From NCBI GenBank assembly GCA_000934385.1, contig KN880437.1, forward strand, positions 186,001-250,000: DNA of 64,000 nt, given 5' to 3'. Numbering within the stretch: position 1 is the stretch's first letter; every line of letters starts with the position of its first letter. Positions 35,081 through 45,482 of this stretch are shown piece by piece. This DNA is from Cylindrobasidium torrendii FP15055 ss-10 (lineage: Eukaryota; Basidiomycota; Agaricomycetes; Agaricales; Physalacriaceae). The position numbers and the translations under genes are program-made. Below the pieces are notes generated by a model, which saw nothing but the letters and a program-made list of their open reading frames with translations, was not told the DNA's origin and ran no database searches.

Positions 35081-36628
35081 TCATGGGTTAAACTCTTCAA
35101 AGAACCATCCTGGCCCCTCCCAGAACTTCCATTCATAGTCATAGGGAGCGAGTACCTGTAGCCCATTGTCGACCAACTCTGTAAGCATCACCCCCAGCGC
35201 CTCATGCGTCGAGGTATCTGCGGTGTCAATCCGCACAGACTCCAACTTGCAGCACTTCCACTGCTCAGACAACGCGTCGTCCCTACGAGTAACAACCATT
35301 CCAACGAATGCTGTCTCCCAGGACCCTAATTCGTCGTGGGACTCTCGAACGGTAGTGGTGAGTGTTTTAAGCGATGGTAGTAACCCCCCTACGGTATTCG
35401 TGTGACTGAGCGCCTCGAAAAGGAAGGGGCTGACGTTGATGTCGAGTTCAGTGATGCATCGTTGGTTCGCGAGCACGTCGGAAAAGAAACGGGGGTGCTC
35501 GTATAGTGCAGGCTCAACAATGATGAGCGACGTAAGGGTACATTGAGAGCGCTCAAGAAACCTGCAGAGTGAGTTTATTGCTGGTTCCGAAACGACCTCG
35601 ATGTCAGAGTCGGAGGTGTGAACGAGAAGGCTTTCAAGCCGGGGAACAGTAATAGGGTCGAGAAGCATTGGATGGTCGATACGAAGGTTGTGAATTTTGT
35701 CGTAGACCATGGGGCGGGAAGATGTATGCGATGGTAACAACCCTCCACTGGTGTGAAGATGCCACTCTTCGAGAGAACTCATGATACTAAGGCAAGTGTA
35801 ATCGTTTGATGCGATGGTAGCAGCGGAAATATGAGTGAGTGTGGGCGGCACCGTGCCCGCCATGGAGTATCGGGGAATGTCGAGCCTAGTAAGGTTGGCT
35901 GCGCGCGAGAAATCGACATGAGTAACCTCGGACCAGTATGGCGTTGCAATGGTCCCACGTGAATATACATAAACCTCTTGCAGGAGGGCCAATGTGCCTT
36001 CGTTGGCATGAGCAAATACTCGCTGGACGTCCGTCTCCCTACCACGAATTTCGAAAAGCATCCACTGCTCATGACGGGCAGCAATCGTGTCCAAAACAAG
36101 GTCTGTGTAGTCAGAGTCGGATGTGCAGTCTATGCCAATAGCCAGAGGAGCGTCTGATGCGTATCGCAGGTGTCTGCGCAGCGTAAGGGAATCTCTTTGG
36201 GTATAGTGACCTTGAGTGAGTATTACGGTGGCCCACAGTCTTGGCGTACTGATGATGATCTCTCGCCAGAGCCCACACACTGCCTGCAAGGACCACCGAG
36301 GGCCGTCTTGGGTGAGCGCGGAGTCCTCGTCTGGAGGGGGAAGGCATGCATCGAAGATGCGCGTCAAAATTTCACGCGGAAGCTTGTGGATAGGGCTACG
36401 CAGAGATCGGTGCGTCTGAAGTTGGTGCTGGAGCACAGTCTGTGTGCATTGGAGGTGGTCGACAACAAGTTGTAATGCTGCAAGTTGGTCCTGGGTCTCG
36501 AAAAGCCTTTGTTCGAGATATTCGATGTTTGGTTCAATCCAGATGTCGTCCGAGGGGAGAAGAGGTCGGTACAGTCGGTTGATTTGGAATGCAAGGGACA
36601 AATGCTCTTCAGTGGGTTGGAGCCGCAT
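35081..36628 (-). CDS. F-box protein with LRR-like C-terminus
   Basis: Intronless minus-strand gene of 515 residues. Residues 36-75 form a short coiled coil (EYLEQRLFETQDQLAALQ), and residues 80-135 form an F-box (IHKLPREILTRIFDACL ... VCGLWREIIISTPRLWATV). The remainder has repeated leucine-rich strands (LTRLDIPR, LESLLVHT, LTSLIIVEPA, ITELDINVS, LPSLKTLTTT), consistent with a substrate-binding solenoid. This coiled-coil/F-box/LRR plan is the large, fast-expanding F-box family of Agaricomycetes. F-box proteins link substrates to SCF ubiquitin ligases through Skp1; the substrate here is unknown. The start at 36628 gives the common N-terminus, and the stop lies at 35081-35083. Confidence 0.88.
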   Translation of the reverse strand: MRLQPTEEHLSLAFQINRLYRPLLPSDDIWIEPNIEYLEQRLFETQDQLAALQLVVDHLQCTQTVLQHQLQTHRSLRSPIHKLPREILTRIFDACLPPPDEDSALTQDGPRWSLQAVCGLWREIIISTPRLWATVILTQGHYTQRDSLTLRRHLRYASDAPLAIGIDCTSDSDYTDLVLDTIAARHEQWMLFEIRGRETDVQRVFAHANEGTLALLQEVYVYSRGTIATPYWSEVTHVDFSRAANLTRLDIPRYSMAGTVPPTLTHISAATIASNDYTCLSIMSSLEEWHLHTSGGLLPSHTSSRPMVYDKIHNLRIDHPMLLDPITVPRLESLLVHTSDSDIEVVSEPAINSLCRFLERSQCTLTSLIIVEPALYEHPRFFSDVLANQRCITELDINVSPFLFEALSHTNTVGGLLPSLKTLTTTVRESHDELGSWETAFVGMVVTRRDDALSEQWKCCKLESVRIDTADTSTHEALGVMLTELVDNGLQVLAPYDYEWKFWEGPGWFFEEFNP

Positions 36629-36943
36629 TGCTGGCTATTATGCATTCAAGAAAGTACAATGTATGAGTAGGGTTACTTACATGTATCCTAGCCAACAGGC
36701 ATGTGGGTTTAGATAATCAGAGGAGAATGCGAACCTGGAGATGGAAGTCAAAGGCAAACAGCTAACTTTAAGTTATTACTTTTGTCAAATCACGGCGCCA
36801 GCCGATCGAATTTAGATGTTGGCTTTGGTTCCAACTAGCGGCGCGTCTGCTCACCACTGGCAGTAGGGACGTTCCCCGACGTGCGTCACACTCGCGGTTG
36901 AGCCAACGCATCTGACGTGGCCTTAGGTTATTCCCGACTATCA
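36629..36943. other. Divergent spacer, F-box/NADAR genes
   Basis: 315 bases between two divergent start codons; no TATA box or other motif seen. Confidence 0.45.
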
Positions 36944-38479
36944 ATGGGGCAACATCCTTCGCGTTCGCGTAAATACCAAAACTCAGGCTACTATCCAGGC
37001 GCGCAGCCGTTCCAACCACAAGGATATCAGAGACAGAATGCGTTTATACCACCAATGCCAGTGCAGCCCTTCATGCCATACCCCGCTGCGCTGCCCCAAC
37101 AGCCATTCTACACTCAACCGTACATACAAGGTCCAAATGGTGTCATTTACGTGCCACAGAGTCCCAACCGTCCAAAGAAACGGACCACTCGGAGACACCG
37201 GCATCACTCATCTCGGCGCCGTAGTGCGTGTACTTTCTCTATGACAAACTATCTATTGACAGTTGGATGCAGCGCGTGAGTCTGATTCCGCGCCTCGTAC
37301 GTTGTCCTCTTGAAACCGTGAGATAGCACACTGACCCATCCAGCAGCGTCCCGACCGTCAACTGGCATGGGCCATGTAGTCGTACCCGAAAGCGAGGACG
37401 AGGAAGACGATACAGGCGTGCCAGTCATACCGGACATGACCGATCGCAGCTTCAGCATGGGAGGACACTCGCGAAATCAAAGTCGAAATGGCCATTCGCG
37501 CAGCATATCTCACGCTGGAATGTCCGTCCCGACAGCGCCCACGATGATTGGACCCATCCATCCTGCACTCCCAATGTCCAACAACACTCTGCCGTCCCCG
37601 CCTCACGACGTCTACGACATGACCCCACACAGACAAGTCCTCAATCTCGGTGAAACTGCGGGCCTCCTCACCGAAATGATGAGTGAGAAGCTCACAAAGG
37701 ATGCGAAAAACAAGGGATTGAGACGCATTTTTGGACGGCACAAGTCAAAGAAGGATAAAACCAGATTTGTTCCCGTGCCATTTGACGCGACGACGGGAAC
37801 CGCCGCGACAGGCGTACTTCCCACCGGGATCTCGGGCTACGACCAACTCATGCAAGCTGCGACTTCGAGCCATGGACATGGCATGGGAGAAGCAGGACCC
37901 TCGGGCCACCAGCATTCGATGCGTAGCCATCATACAGCCATGCCTGAGCCAGAAGTTATGCCTGTCCCAACTATGGCACCGCCTGGCATAGTCAATTCTG
38001 TTCCGCCGATACCTGACTTCTCTGAACCTATCATGATTTCTGCCAACTCGCCATTCCTCCTTCAGTCCGAGCACCAAGTTCCGTGGCAGGATGCGACCAC
38101 CATCTTCCCAACGGCGTTCCATCTGTTCGAAGCCCTCAAGTTCTATCCCCACGCAATGGACATCTTCGAGCAAATACGACATATCATGCGCACAGAGGAT
38201 GTGACCGCTTTTGCAGCGCGCAATGCAAACCGGATGTCTCCAGATTGGAATACGACCTTTGCAGAGCATCTGAAAGCGACGTTCTTGGCGAAGTTCAGAT
38301 TCCATCCAGATCTCCGTCAGCAACTCATGGAAACTGGTGCCCGAGAACTCATACTTGATTCCTCAGAAGGTTTCTGGGGCGTCGATAGTGAAGGTGAAGG
38401 GATGAACTACATGGGAAAGGCGCTGATGCAAGTGCGGGATGTTTTGAGGGCAGAAGCGCAAGGGATGATGTCGCCTTGA
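36944..38479 (+). CDS. NADAR (YbiA-like) domain protein
   Basis: Two exons (36944-37223 and 37344-38479) give 471 residues. The N-terminal half is disordered: Gln/Pro/Tyr-rich (GYYPGAQPFQPQGYQ), then a basic patch (RPKKRTTRRHRHHSSRRR), an acidic patch (ESEDEEDD) and His/Gly-rich stretches. The C-terminal 130 residues match the NADAR fold: FPTAFHLFEALKF, a segment with NRMSPDW, FLAKFRFHPDLRQQL, then GFWGVDSEGEGMNYMGKALM. Bacterial and plant relatives (YbiA) cleave N-glycosidic bonds in riboflavin-pathway intermediates; other members act on ADP-ribose. The usual Glu in the SAEHYFQA motif is replaced by Phe here. Function in fungi is not established. The 120-nt intron has two possible adjacent acceptors (CAGCAG). 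Confidence 0.8.
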
Positions 38480-38787
38480 TAGAAGGCTTTGAAGCGCATG
38501 TGTTTGACTTCGATACCAGGCAAGATATCTTTTTTACGACTGATTTGGTTTAATGTATGTAGCCTTATGCCCATACTAGGGATGCCCTCACCGTATATAC
38601 CAATATGATTAACCTTCCGTACTCGCACACTAGACACTTCTTGACCTATTGACAATCTCACTGTGAGATTCGAATGCCCCTCCCCGCCCATTGTTCCATA
38701 CCACGGTGAGAGCCAATTTAGCAATCAGGCTACGATCACCCCCAATCTCGCTTTCTGACTCGATCGACCATTTCCTCGGGCAACATA
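38480..38787. other. Intergenic spacer
   Basis: 308 bases between same-strand genes, holding one 3' UTR and the eIF2B beta promoter. No other signal seen. Confidence 0.45.
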
Positions 38788-40092
38788 ATGGCAGCCAACG
38801 CAGTTGCCGACCAACGAATTGTAGAGAACTTGGCGTCGAGATTGAGACGACGGTGTGCTTTGTAGAAGCTCTGGCCAACACCGACGCTTATGTGCTGACA
38901 GCCAAGTTGTCGGGTCTCGCGCCTCCGCTTTGGAAACTCTGCTTGTCATCCGGCAAGTTGTTGCGAAATCAAGATTCTCGAATTTTGAGCAGCTAGTGGA
39001 TATCATACGCGCTGTAGGACGAAAACTAGTGGAGGCACAACCCAAAGGTGTGTTAAGTCGATTCGAGCTGTAAAGGCCACAGTAACATTTTCGTCTGCCC
39101 AGAGCATTCTGTGGGAAACACTGTCCGTAAAATCTTGCATCACCTCCGCGAAGAATACAACAACGCGACTCGTGAAGTTGTTCCTCCTCTGGCTGGGTCC
39201 TTTTCGATTGCAAAATTCGTGCTGCAAGGTCAACCACGCAAACAACATACCTTGGTCAAAGCAGAAAACAAACTCCATTTGAAGGGCGATGACCCCAATG
39301 ACCCAGACTCGTTTGCGAAGACCCTCAAACCAGTTCTCATGGAAGCGATTCAGGATGCGTTTGACGAACTCGAGACCGTATACGACAATGTAGCAAAGAA
39401 CGCCAGGGATCATATTCACTCAGAGTTCGTATTCTCTTAGCTTCCATTCACTCTGGCTCATCTCCTGATAGCGAAATCATCTTGACAATAGGCGCGTCAA
39501 GAACAGTAGAAACATTCCTCAAAACTGCTTCACATTACCGAAAGTACACCGTGATCGTTGCGGAGACCGCGCCATCTTTCGGCGGACGCGACCTCGCTGC
39601 GTCCCTCTCCTCAGCCGGAATCTCCACCTTCCTCCTTCCCGATTCATCCATCTACGCGTTGATGTCCCGCGTCAACAAGGTTATCCTCGGTGCGCACGCT
39701 ATCCTAGCGAACGGCGGCATGTTCGCGACATCTGGATCAATGCTCGTCGCGTCTGCAGCGCGAGTACACAGTACCCCGGTCGTCGTCTGCGCGGGCCAGT
39801 ACAAACTCACTCCATTATGGAATTTATACCACGAATACAGCCAATTGGACTTTGGGGATCCAGCCAAGGTGCTTGGCTTTGAGGAGGGAGATTTGGTAGA
39901 GAAGGTTGATGTGGTGAACCCGTATTATGACTATGTGCCCCCGGACCTCATCGATGCGTATTTGACGAACGATGGTGATCATCCTCCATCTTCCATCTAC
40001 CGGTCGGTGGTTTTGCAATGTCTATGCGCGGTTACTGACGATACTGCAGATTGCTCAAAGAGATGTACGACGACGAGGACACGAAACTGTAG
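38788..40092 (+). CDS. GCD7: Translation initiation factor eIF2B beta subunit
   Basis: Five exons (38788-38852, 38902-39047, 39103-39424, 39472-40002, 40050-40092) encode 368 residues. A helical N-terminal part (RIVENLASRLRRRQVVGSRA, FEQLVDIIRAVGRKLVEAQP, then VGNTVRKILHHLREE) is typical of the beta subunit. The Rossmann-like regulatory domain follows (EIILTIGASRTVETFL, VIVAETAPSFGGRDLA, VNKVILGAHAILANGG, VVVCAGQYKLTP) and the end has YDYVPPDLIDAYLTN. eIF2B is the guanine nucleotide exchange factor for eIF2; alpha, beta and delta form its regulatory core that senses phosphorylated eIF2. The fit to beta rather than alpha or delta rests on the N-terminal and C-terminal motifs. First intron (38853-38901) restores the frame interrupted in the genomic reading. 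Confidence 0.93.
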
Positions 40093-40434
40093 GGCGTTTG
40101 TCGAATACTTGTATGTATTGTATTATACAACAGCTGTATCGTTATTGTAGCACATGTTGACTGCCATTTTCGTATAAAGACTATTCTTACAGGGCTGCTT
40201 TAAATAAGCCAGTACAGTAGCAGCTTGGTGGCAGCTTGATGGCCGTCCTCACTGATTGCTATGCCTAGTCGGTTTGAGGGCTGGCTTGTGACAACCGTCG
40301 ACCTAGCTCAGCAAGAGCCTGACATTGAGCCTCGTTTCCTGCATCCTTCGTCGGGTGCGCGAACAGCAATCTAAGGATTCATGTCCGGTGGAAGAGGATA
40401 TGGCACACCTATTTCCAAACTCTTAAGCTGCACC

Positions 40435-40496
40435 TCGGAGTTGGAAACCCCCAGGCTCAAGATCTATGTAGCTCCCGCTACATCAGCGAGCTCCGA
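40435..40496. other. Nested inverted repeat (hairpin)
   Basis: An inner perfect 7-bp stem (ATGTAGC 40466-40472 / GCTACAT 40477-40483) with a TCCC loop, flanked by an outer 6-bp pair TCGGAG 40435-40440 / CTCCGA 40491-40496. It could be a structured RNA, a protein-binding palindrome or chance; no known family was recognised. Confidence 0.45.
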
Positions 40497-41202
40497 AGAA
40501 CTTATGAGATGGTTCTGCTGTAGTTTATGATTTCACAATCATGGTTCTATACCAAATGAGTGACGCCTGGGGTAACACACAGCGCGAGGCCATCTCGGGT
40601 TCGATTCATAATGATACAGTGAATCTGCCACGGCCCAGCTAAGTATGTTCTGTATTTCTGGCTCGAGGAGCCAAGTAACTTCTCTTCAATTCCGGACATT
40701 ACGGTTTGAATGTCAATTGCCTGTGAGATGGGCCAAATCGCAGGGGTTCTATGGAGGTCAGGTGCGTTATAGAGGCGGTGAATGTGTTTACGGCCAGCAA
40801 ATCAGCACTCTGGTTGGCAACTGGTTGGGGGCATTTGTGGCGCGATTGAATTGCGACGAGCAGCCGTAAGTTCCCGAGGGACAGAGAGAGAGAGGAAGAA
40901 AGACACGTTTAAGTGGTGTCCCAAGGTCAGGGATGCAAGCACACGCTGTCCTCGCCTCCAGAACGCTGTTCAGACATCGATTCCTTTGTCTGTACGGGCC
41001 AGGCGAGGCGTTTTGCTCACTGATTGACGGAGATAGGTTCATTTTTTGGTTCGAAATCTCATTTACACGCATACACAGCCTGTCCAGACGAGGAGATCTG
41101 GACGGGATGGCCTGGACGCTGGTGTCTAACATGATCGGAGTCAGGTTGCGGAAGGAGGTGTGCCGGTGGCTGTGTTCACCACCCTTGGCTCAATACGCTC
41201 AC

Positions 41203-41209
41203 TATAAAA
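41203..41209 (+). promoter_or_regulatory. TATA box of phosphatase gene
   Basis: TATAAAA lies 84 bases upstream of the ATG at 41287, followed by a C-rich leader. Spacing fits a fungal core promoter. Confidence 0.55.
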
Positions 41210-41286
41210 CGCAGCGGCACCCAACTCCGACGCTCCCCCGTCTAAATCCCCCTTACCCCACACTATCACATCGCCCACCAGACAAC

Positions 41287-41937
41287 ATGGAATTCTCCAC
41301 CAACTTTGGCTCTTCTTTTGCATCGTCGTCGTTCGAGCCCGTCGCGCTCTCTGCCACACGACCACGACCGATACCCAATTCGTATTGGGCGACGCCCCTT
41401 GTGCTCGCTTGCGAGTTCCCCTGGTCACCCTATGCGAGCTGTACCAACAAGTGCAAGCTCGACGCCCTTTTGGCCGCTGGTGTTCGCGCCTTCATCGACC
41501 TCACCGAGTCGGGCGAACTCAAGCCGTACTCGGACATTCTCTGCCAGCGCGCTGAGATGCTCGGCATAGACCCTGGCAGCATAGACTACTATCGCTTCCC
41601 TATTCGGGATCGCTGCACTCCTGAAAGCGGGCCTGGCTTCATGTCCAAGGTCTTCAAGGTGCTCGAACAAAACCGCGACCGCGGCCGCATAACGGCGGTC
41701 CATTGTCGCGGTGGCATCGGCCGCACAGGCATGGTCATCGGCTGCTGGCTCGTTCAAAGTGGCATTGCCAAGGATGGCGAAGAGGCACTCAGTATCATCG
41801 CGCGCGAATGGCGCACGGTCGAAAAGTGTAGACGGTACCCAAACTCACCTGAAACTGGCGCCCAGTTTGAGTTTGTGAAAACGTTCCGCGGCAACCCCGG
41901 ACGGAGTGGCCTTAGGAAAGCGCTAAAGGACCAATAG
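41287..41937 (+). CDS. Dual-specificity/tyrosine phosphatase
   Basis: Single-exon gene of 216 residues. The phosphatase signature HCRGGIGRTG is complete, with Cys140 as nucleophile and Arg146 in the phosphate loop; Asp108 (RFPIRDRCTP) is the likely general acid. The preceding LLAAGVRAFIDLT and following VIGCWLVQSG segments match compact cysteine phosphatases of the DSP/CDKN3-like group. The N-terminal 30 residues are Ser/Phe-rich and probably flexible. Substrate is unknown. An earlier reading frame is open well upstream without introns, but the ATG at 41287 follows a TATA box at correct distance and begins the conserved part, so I prefer it. Confidence 0.9.
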   Translation: MEFSTNFGSSFASSSFEPVALSATRPRPIPNSYWATPLVLACEFPWSPYASCTNKCKLDALLAAGVRAFIDLTESGELKPYSDILCQRAEMLGIDPGSIDYYRFPIRDRCTPESGPGFMSKVFKVLEQNRDRGRITAVHCRGGIGRTGMVIGCWLVQSGIAKDGEEALSIIAREWRTVEKCRRYPNSPETGAQFEFVKTFRGNPGRSGLRKALKDQ

Positions 41938-42361
41938 AGCATCCCTAGTACGCGGCTTTCCCTGTGATTCACTTCTTTTGGTCTCATGTCACCCCAGCTT
42001 CTCACGAACTTCTTTCTCTAACTCCCCCCACATTCACGTTGGGTCTTCATGGATTTCATCTCCCACATTTCGCACTCTCCCAATCTCCCGCTGCGCAGTG
42101 GCTACCAAGCTCCTCTTGGCACCTTCAAAACGCGTGGTGGCCGCCCATCTTGCACCCATAGACACTGTTTTCTTTGGTTTTTAGGCTAGAGATAGAGGCA
42201 TACTTATTGTCCATCCACTGTATTATACCATAGCATTGTATCGTAGGCTCATCCTGCACTCTCGGCAACATCGTGTATTGGAAACGGACAGTACAGTACA
42301 TATCACTTACTGTAATTTCCAGCAGAATTACACAGCTGTTATTGATTCTTTTTTCTTCTCA
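41938..42361. other. Convergent intergenic spacer
   Basis: 424 bases between the 3' ends of the phosphatase and kelch genes; no further signal seen. Confidence 0.5.
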
Positions 42362-45083
42362 TCACCTGCGATTCCGGCTCTGTTGGGTAGCCCCGCTTGG
42401 GCCAGCTGCCGCACTTCGCCGCATCTCGTCTTCATCTAAACCCGCCTCCGCTAAAATCTTTTCGACCTCCTTCAGAAGGGGTTTGTATTCCGCTGTTTTT
42501 CGTCGTTAAAAATAAGAATCAGCCGCTATGATTGTCGGACACACCATATCGTTCGGAGGCGAGAGCGAAGCCGTCTCTTCGGAGTTCCTTGCCTCGACTG
42601 TCGTTTCCTCGCTTGGTGTGTGCGACCTGTGCCCAGTGCTCACGCGACCGCGCGTAGAACATCGCGAGCGTCTCGCCTGGAAGAGGCGTGCTCACGATAT
42701 CTTCGGCTGACCGCGTGTTGTCGCGCGCAACACCCATAAACTGCGTTGCCTGTGTCCGCAGGCTGCTGGGATCCTGCAAGACATCCGTCAGACCACGCCG
42801 CCGAGGGCCACAAATGCACATACATCCACTGCCTCCTCCGCTTCTCCTTCCACGGCTTCGTCTTCGTCGCTGCCGGTGTATCCTTGGTCTACTGGAGCCT
42901 GGTCATCCATCTCTATGTCGTCGTCCATATTATCATCTTCATCTTCATCCTCATCATCATCGTCGTCGTCGTCTTCATCTTCACTGCTCTCGTCGTTTTC
43001 GTCAATAACGATTCCGCTTGGTTTCAAGCAGGCATATCTGTCTAGTTTGTCGAGGTCGAGTGAGTAGAAATCATCGAGGGTGTACTCGCGGGATCCACGC
43101 TCAAAGATGCCGCCGTAGATGTACAGTGTATTCTTGAGGACAGCCAGCATGGCATTATATCGCGGGATAGGGACAGTCAACGAAGGGTCATCCAGGTCGA
43201 CCTCCTCAGCAATGGGTGCGGCGACATGCTGGTCAACGTTAATGCGTGCTAGGGAGTGCGAAACAACGGATACCTCATTCTCCTCGTCATCTTGATCCTC
43301 GTGCTCATCTCCCCTCCTCTGTTGTTGCTGTACTACCTTTTTCTGTTTCTTTCCCTGCTTAGCCTTCTTCGGGCGTTTCAGTACCAGCGACACCCAGCGA
43401 CCCTTGGCTGTCCAGATATACCCATTTCTGTGCTTAAGAGGTTAAACTCGCCGCTGGATGAATGAGGATAAACGCATACAGGTCGTTCCAAAAAACACTC
43501 TTCATGCTTTCCTCATTCACATCCTCGTCCGTCACACCGCCAAATTGCACCCCCATTCCGCGGTTCGCCCAAAGCGTCATGGTAGCACCGCTCCGGGCGG
43601 CTGGCGCGTACGACGTCGATGCCTGTTTCTTTTTCTCCCATTTCACTTTCAGTGGTTCAAAGTTTTTTGTGGATGCGCCTTCTGCGGGCGTCTGGATAGT
43701 CATGCTAATGTGGAACGTCAGACATGCTGCATTCAGAGAAATCAGGTTGCGCACTTGAGGAACCATGTATCGTTGAGCATCACACCGACAGGTCTTTTGC
43801 CCTTCGCGTACTCTTTGCAGTACCCACCTGGGAACATCAGGCGTTACCTTTGCTTGTTCAAAGAGTTAACTACCATGGAGCACAATGCCGTCTGGCGTCG
43901 AAAGGAAGGAAAATCCAGAGCGCGCGCTGTTAGTAGCGTTAGCTAGCCATCGATGAGTTACCATGAACCCTGGTTGCTCACCTCGGTCGTTGTTCATTTA
44001 CTCCAAACTTGATTTCGCGCCATTTGTACGCTTGGGTGTCGAAGACCCAGAGGTCGGACAGATAACGCGCTAGAGGCGTCCATGAGCGGGGCCTTCGAAT
44101 AAGGACGATTGAAAGGCTCACTCGTGATGCCTGGGTCGCTGTGAGAGGGAAATGAATATCATGGACGTGAATGCTAGATATGGCCTACTAGAACCCGCCA
44201 TAGAGGACGATATAGTGCTTCCACGACGCCATTCTTGAATAGCGTTAGTAACAATGATGAATGGGGTAGACAAGGAGGCAGACCGATGACCAGAACGTGC
44301 TGAAGGGCGCTCCTTTGTATCCAGACGCTCCCATGTGCGGCTTGTTATGTCGAAGCACCAAAAGTCTCTGGGCGGCAATGAGACGCCAGGCATGCTGTAG
44401 CCACAAGTAAAAGCAAACCTATAATGGTGGAAAGTGTTTTGGTGTAATGAAGAGAATTCGCCTCCGAACAGCCAAAGTTTGCCGCCAGCGGAAGGAGAGG
44501 TTGCGATAGCATGGGCAGAGCGAGGACCAGGACAGACTTTGGACACATATTTGCGCCATTCATCCTTCTCAGGGTTGTAACGGAAAACGTCATTGTACTG
44601 GAGTTTGAAGAGTGTGAGTGTGAGTGTGAAGCTGCTAGAGGGACAGCCTGGACATACAAAGTACTGAGGACGGTCAGAGTTCGTTAAAACAATGACGATG
44701 TGTTCTTACAGCTTTTTTATCATCGCTGAAAAATTCCCCTCCAATGGACCAGAGGTATTGCCCACTGGGACAGGCGGTGAGAGTTGCATTAGCCCGTCGG
44801 CTGGGAGGGCCTTCGACGAGTTCTTCGGTGACACTATGTGCGTCCTCCCATTCTTTGCGCATCTACTGGATTTAGATAGGTAGATTATGCACGGTAGAAG
44901 GTAGGGCACTACTTTCTCGAGAATGGTTTCCAGATCTTCTTCATCGTCTTCATCCTTACGTTTGCCGTTGCCTGTAGCCTTTTTTGCGACCTTCTTTTCC
45001 GTTTTTGCGGCTGCTTTTGATTTTTTGGCTGCCTTTGCCGCTGCTTTGGAGTCTGCGGCGCCCTTGCCCTTCTTTGCAGCCAT
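42362..45083 (-). CDS. Kelch-repeat protein, KLHDC4-like
   Basis: Minus-strand multi-exon gene; ATG 45083, stop TGA 42364-42362. A Lys/Ala-rich N-terminus (MAAKKGKGAADSKAAAKAAK) and an acidic helix precede kelch repeats with typical phrases (PSRRANATLTACPSG, LWSIGGEF, CPGPRSAHAIATSP, KLWLFGGEFSS, PSARSGHR). A long acidic run follows (about 43010-42930). The C-terminus (GETLAMFYARSREHW, ELRRDGFALASERYAEYKPL) is the DUF4110 region that marks KLHDC4 proteins. The final exon ends AAGPSGATQQSRNRR. Kelch propellers bind proteins; fungal relatives are little studied and some are nuclear. Assignment to KLHDC4 is firm because propeller, acidic linker and DUF4110 occur in order. Confidence 0.9.
42931..42985. 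repeat. Trinucleotide microsatellite coding for Asp/Glu
   Basis: Mixed TCATCT/TCG triplet repeats lie inside the kelch gene; on its strand they encode a run of Asp and Glu (EDEDDDDDDDEDEDEDD). Length may vary between strains. Confidence 0.8.
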
Positions 45084-45482
45084 GGATGTGAAATGTGAAA
45101 CGGAGATGCTCCTTACGATCATGAATGATGGCTATTGTGGCCGGACCCCGGGTCCCAAATTGGCCATTCCACTCTCATCTCCAAATGTAGACATCGGCCT
45201 CCTCGTGGGCAATAAAGCAAGCCAGGGCCCCGCGCCAAGTGTCGCGATCGCTGAAGCTTTCCTTTGTGCGCCCGGCCCTTCAGCACTGCCCCGGACTTGA
45301 AAGACTGCCACAAAGGACGTTTGTGAAGCCGTAAGGGCATATATAAGGGCCCTCTCCTCTGATCATTTGTATCATCCTTCCTCTTTTCTTGGGTCAACCA
45401 CTCACTCTCTTTTAATCTTTTATTCACCCTCTTTCGACGGCTGCGCCGTACTCATTAACTTTTCCTCACGACACCTACGACC
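45084..45482. promoter_or_regulatory. Divergent promoter, TATA box at 45340
   Basis: 399 bases between divergent start codons. TATATAA at 45340-45346 lies 137 bases before the plus-strand ATG, with a CT-rich leader after it. No TATA box serving the kelch gene was seen. Confidence 0.5.

Larger units (their letters stand above)
40093..41286. other. Long intergenic region with a hairpin
   Basis: About 1.2 kb between eIF2B beta and the phosphatase gene. It holds a perfect hairpin (listed separately) and, at its right end, a TATA box. A frame of 74 codons (40645-40869) has no recognisable feature. A long 5' UTR or promoter of the phosphatase gene may occupy the right half. Confidence 0.45.

Noticed and set aside
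40585..40625. GGTTCGATTC, similar to a tRNA B box
   Set aside because: The flanks do not pair as a T stem and no A box or acceptor stem fits at the right distance.
42746..43067. Plus-strand frames rich in Ser, Ile and His
   Set aside because: They are the antisense of the acidic microsatellite in the kelch gene.
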